DNA of 64,000 nucleotides from Sceloporus undulatus (Eukaryota; Chordata; Lepidosauria; Squamata; Phrynosomatidae): positions 183,103,130 through 183,167,129 of the forward strand of contig NC_056523.1 in the NCBI RefSeq assembly GCF_019175285.1, given 5' to 3'. The DNA itself is not shown here. Numbering within the stretch: position 1 is the stretch's first letter. Below are more model-generated notes on this DNA. The model saw nothing but the letters and a program-made list of their open reading frames with translations. It searched no databases and was not told where the DNA came from.

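Larger units (their letters stand above)
60285..63954 (-). other. HDAC7 intron, 5'-most in the window
   Basis: Contains a Sauria-type SINE, a pogo-like element, an interrupted 5S-derived SINE with a composite retroposon inside it, and a palindromic element. 63120-63950 looks unique apart from a G run at 63257. Confidence 0.65.

Noticed and set aside
1-64000. LTR retroelement or other virus-derived sequence
   Set aside because: I looked for paired long terminal repeats and for gag, protease, integrase or envelope motifs and saw none.

Overview
The window is vertebrate genomic DNA, almost certainly from a squamate reptile and perhaps an iguanian lizard. The reasons are a single widely spaced intron-exon gene, 3' tails of CR1 and L2-like LINEs, SINEs derived from tRNA and from 5S rRNA with a squamate look, and many short palindromic DNA transposons. 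The species call is an inference from repeat types recalled from memory. One 10-base run of N lies at 25060-25069.

One protein gene fills the window, on the minus strand: HDAC7, a class IIa histone deacetylase. I placed 22 coding exons between 64000 and 2103. The first is cut by the window edge, so roughly the first 100 residues and the promoter lie beyond 64000. The exons join in one open frame of 872 codons plus a stop, with GT/AG at every junction seen. Exons at 63955-46352 encode the N-terminal adaptor half, with the end of the MEF2-binding segment and four 14-3-3 serine motifs. Exons at 44429-4825 encode the deacetylase domain, with structural zinc ligands, catalytic zinc ligands and the class IIa histidine in place of the class I tyrosine. 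Exons at 3736-2103 encode the C-terminal export segment and an acidic tail. A repeat-free stretch from about 2102 down to 200 fits the 3' UTR, with two candidate poly(A) signals at 203-274.

The introns are full of mobile-element remains: a decayed CR1/L2-type LINE with endonuclease and reverse transcriptase traces (about 38500-36065), a CR1 3' end (40425-40795), three 5S rRNA-derived SINEs, two families of tRNA-derived SINEs, hAT, mariner/pogo and Harbinger-like miniature transposons with readable target duplications, and several cases of one element inside another. Two copies of an unusual composite retroposon carry 88-bp tandem units ahead of an L2-like or related LINE-type tail. I saw no second protein gene, tRNA gene, CRISPR array or LTR element.
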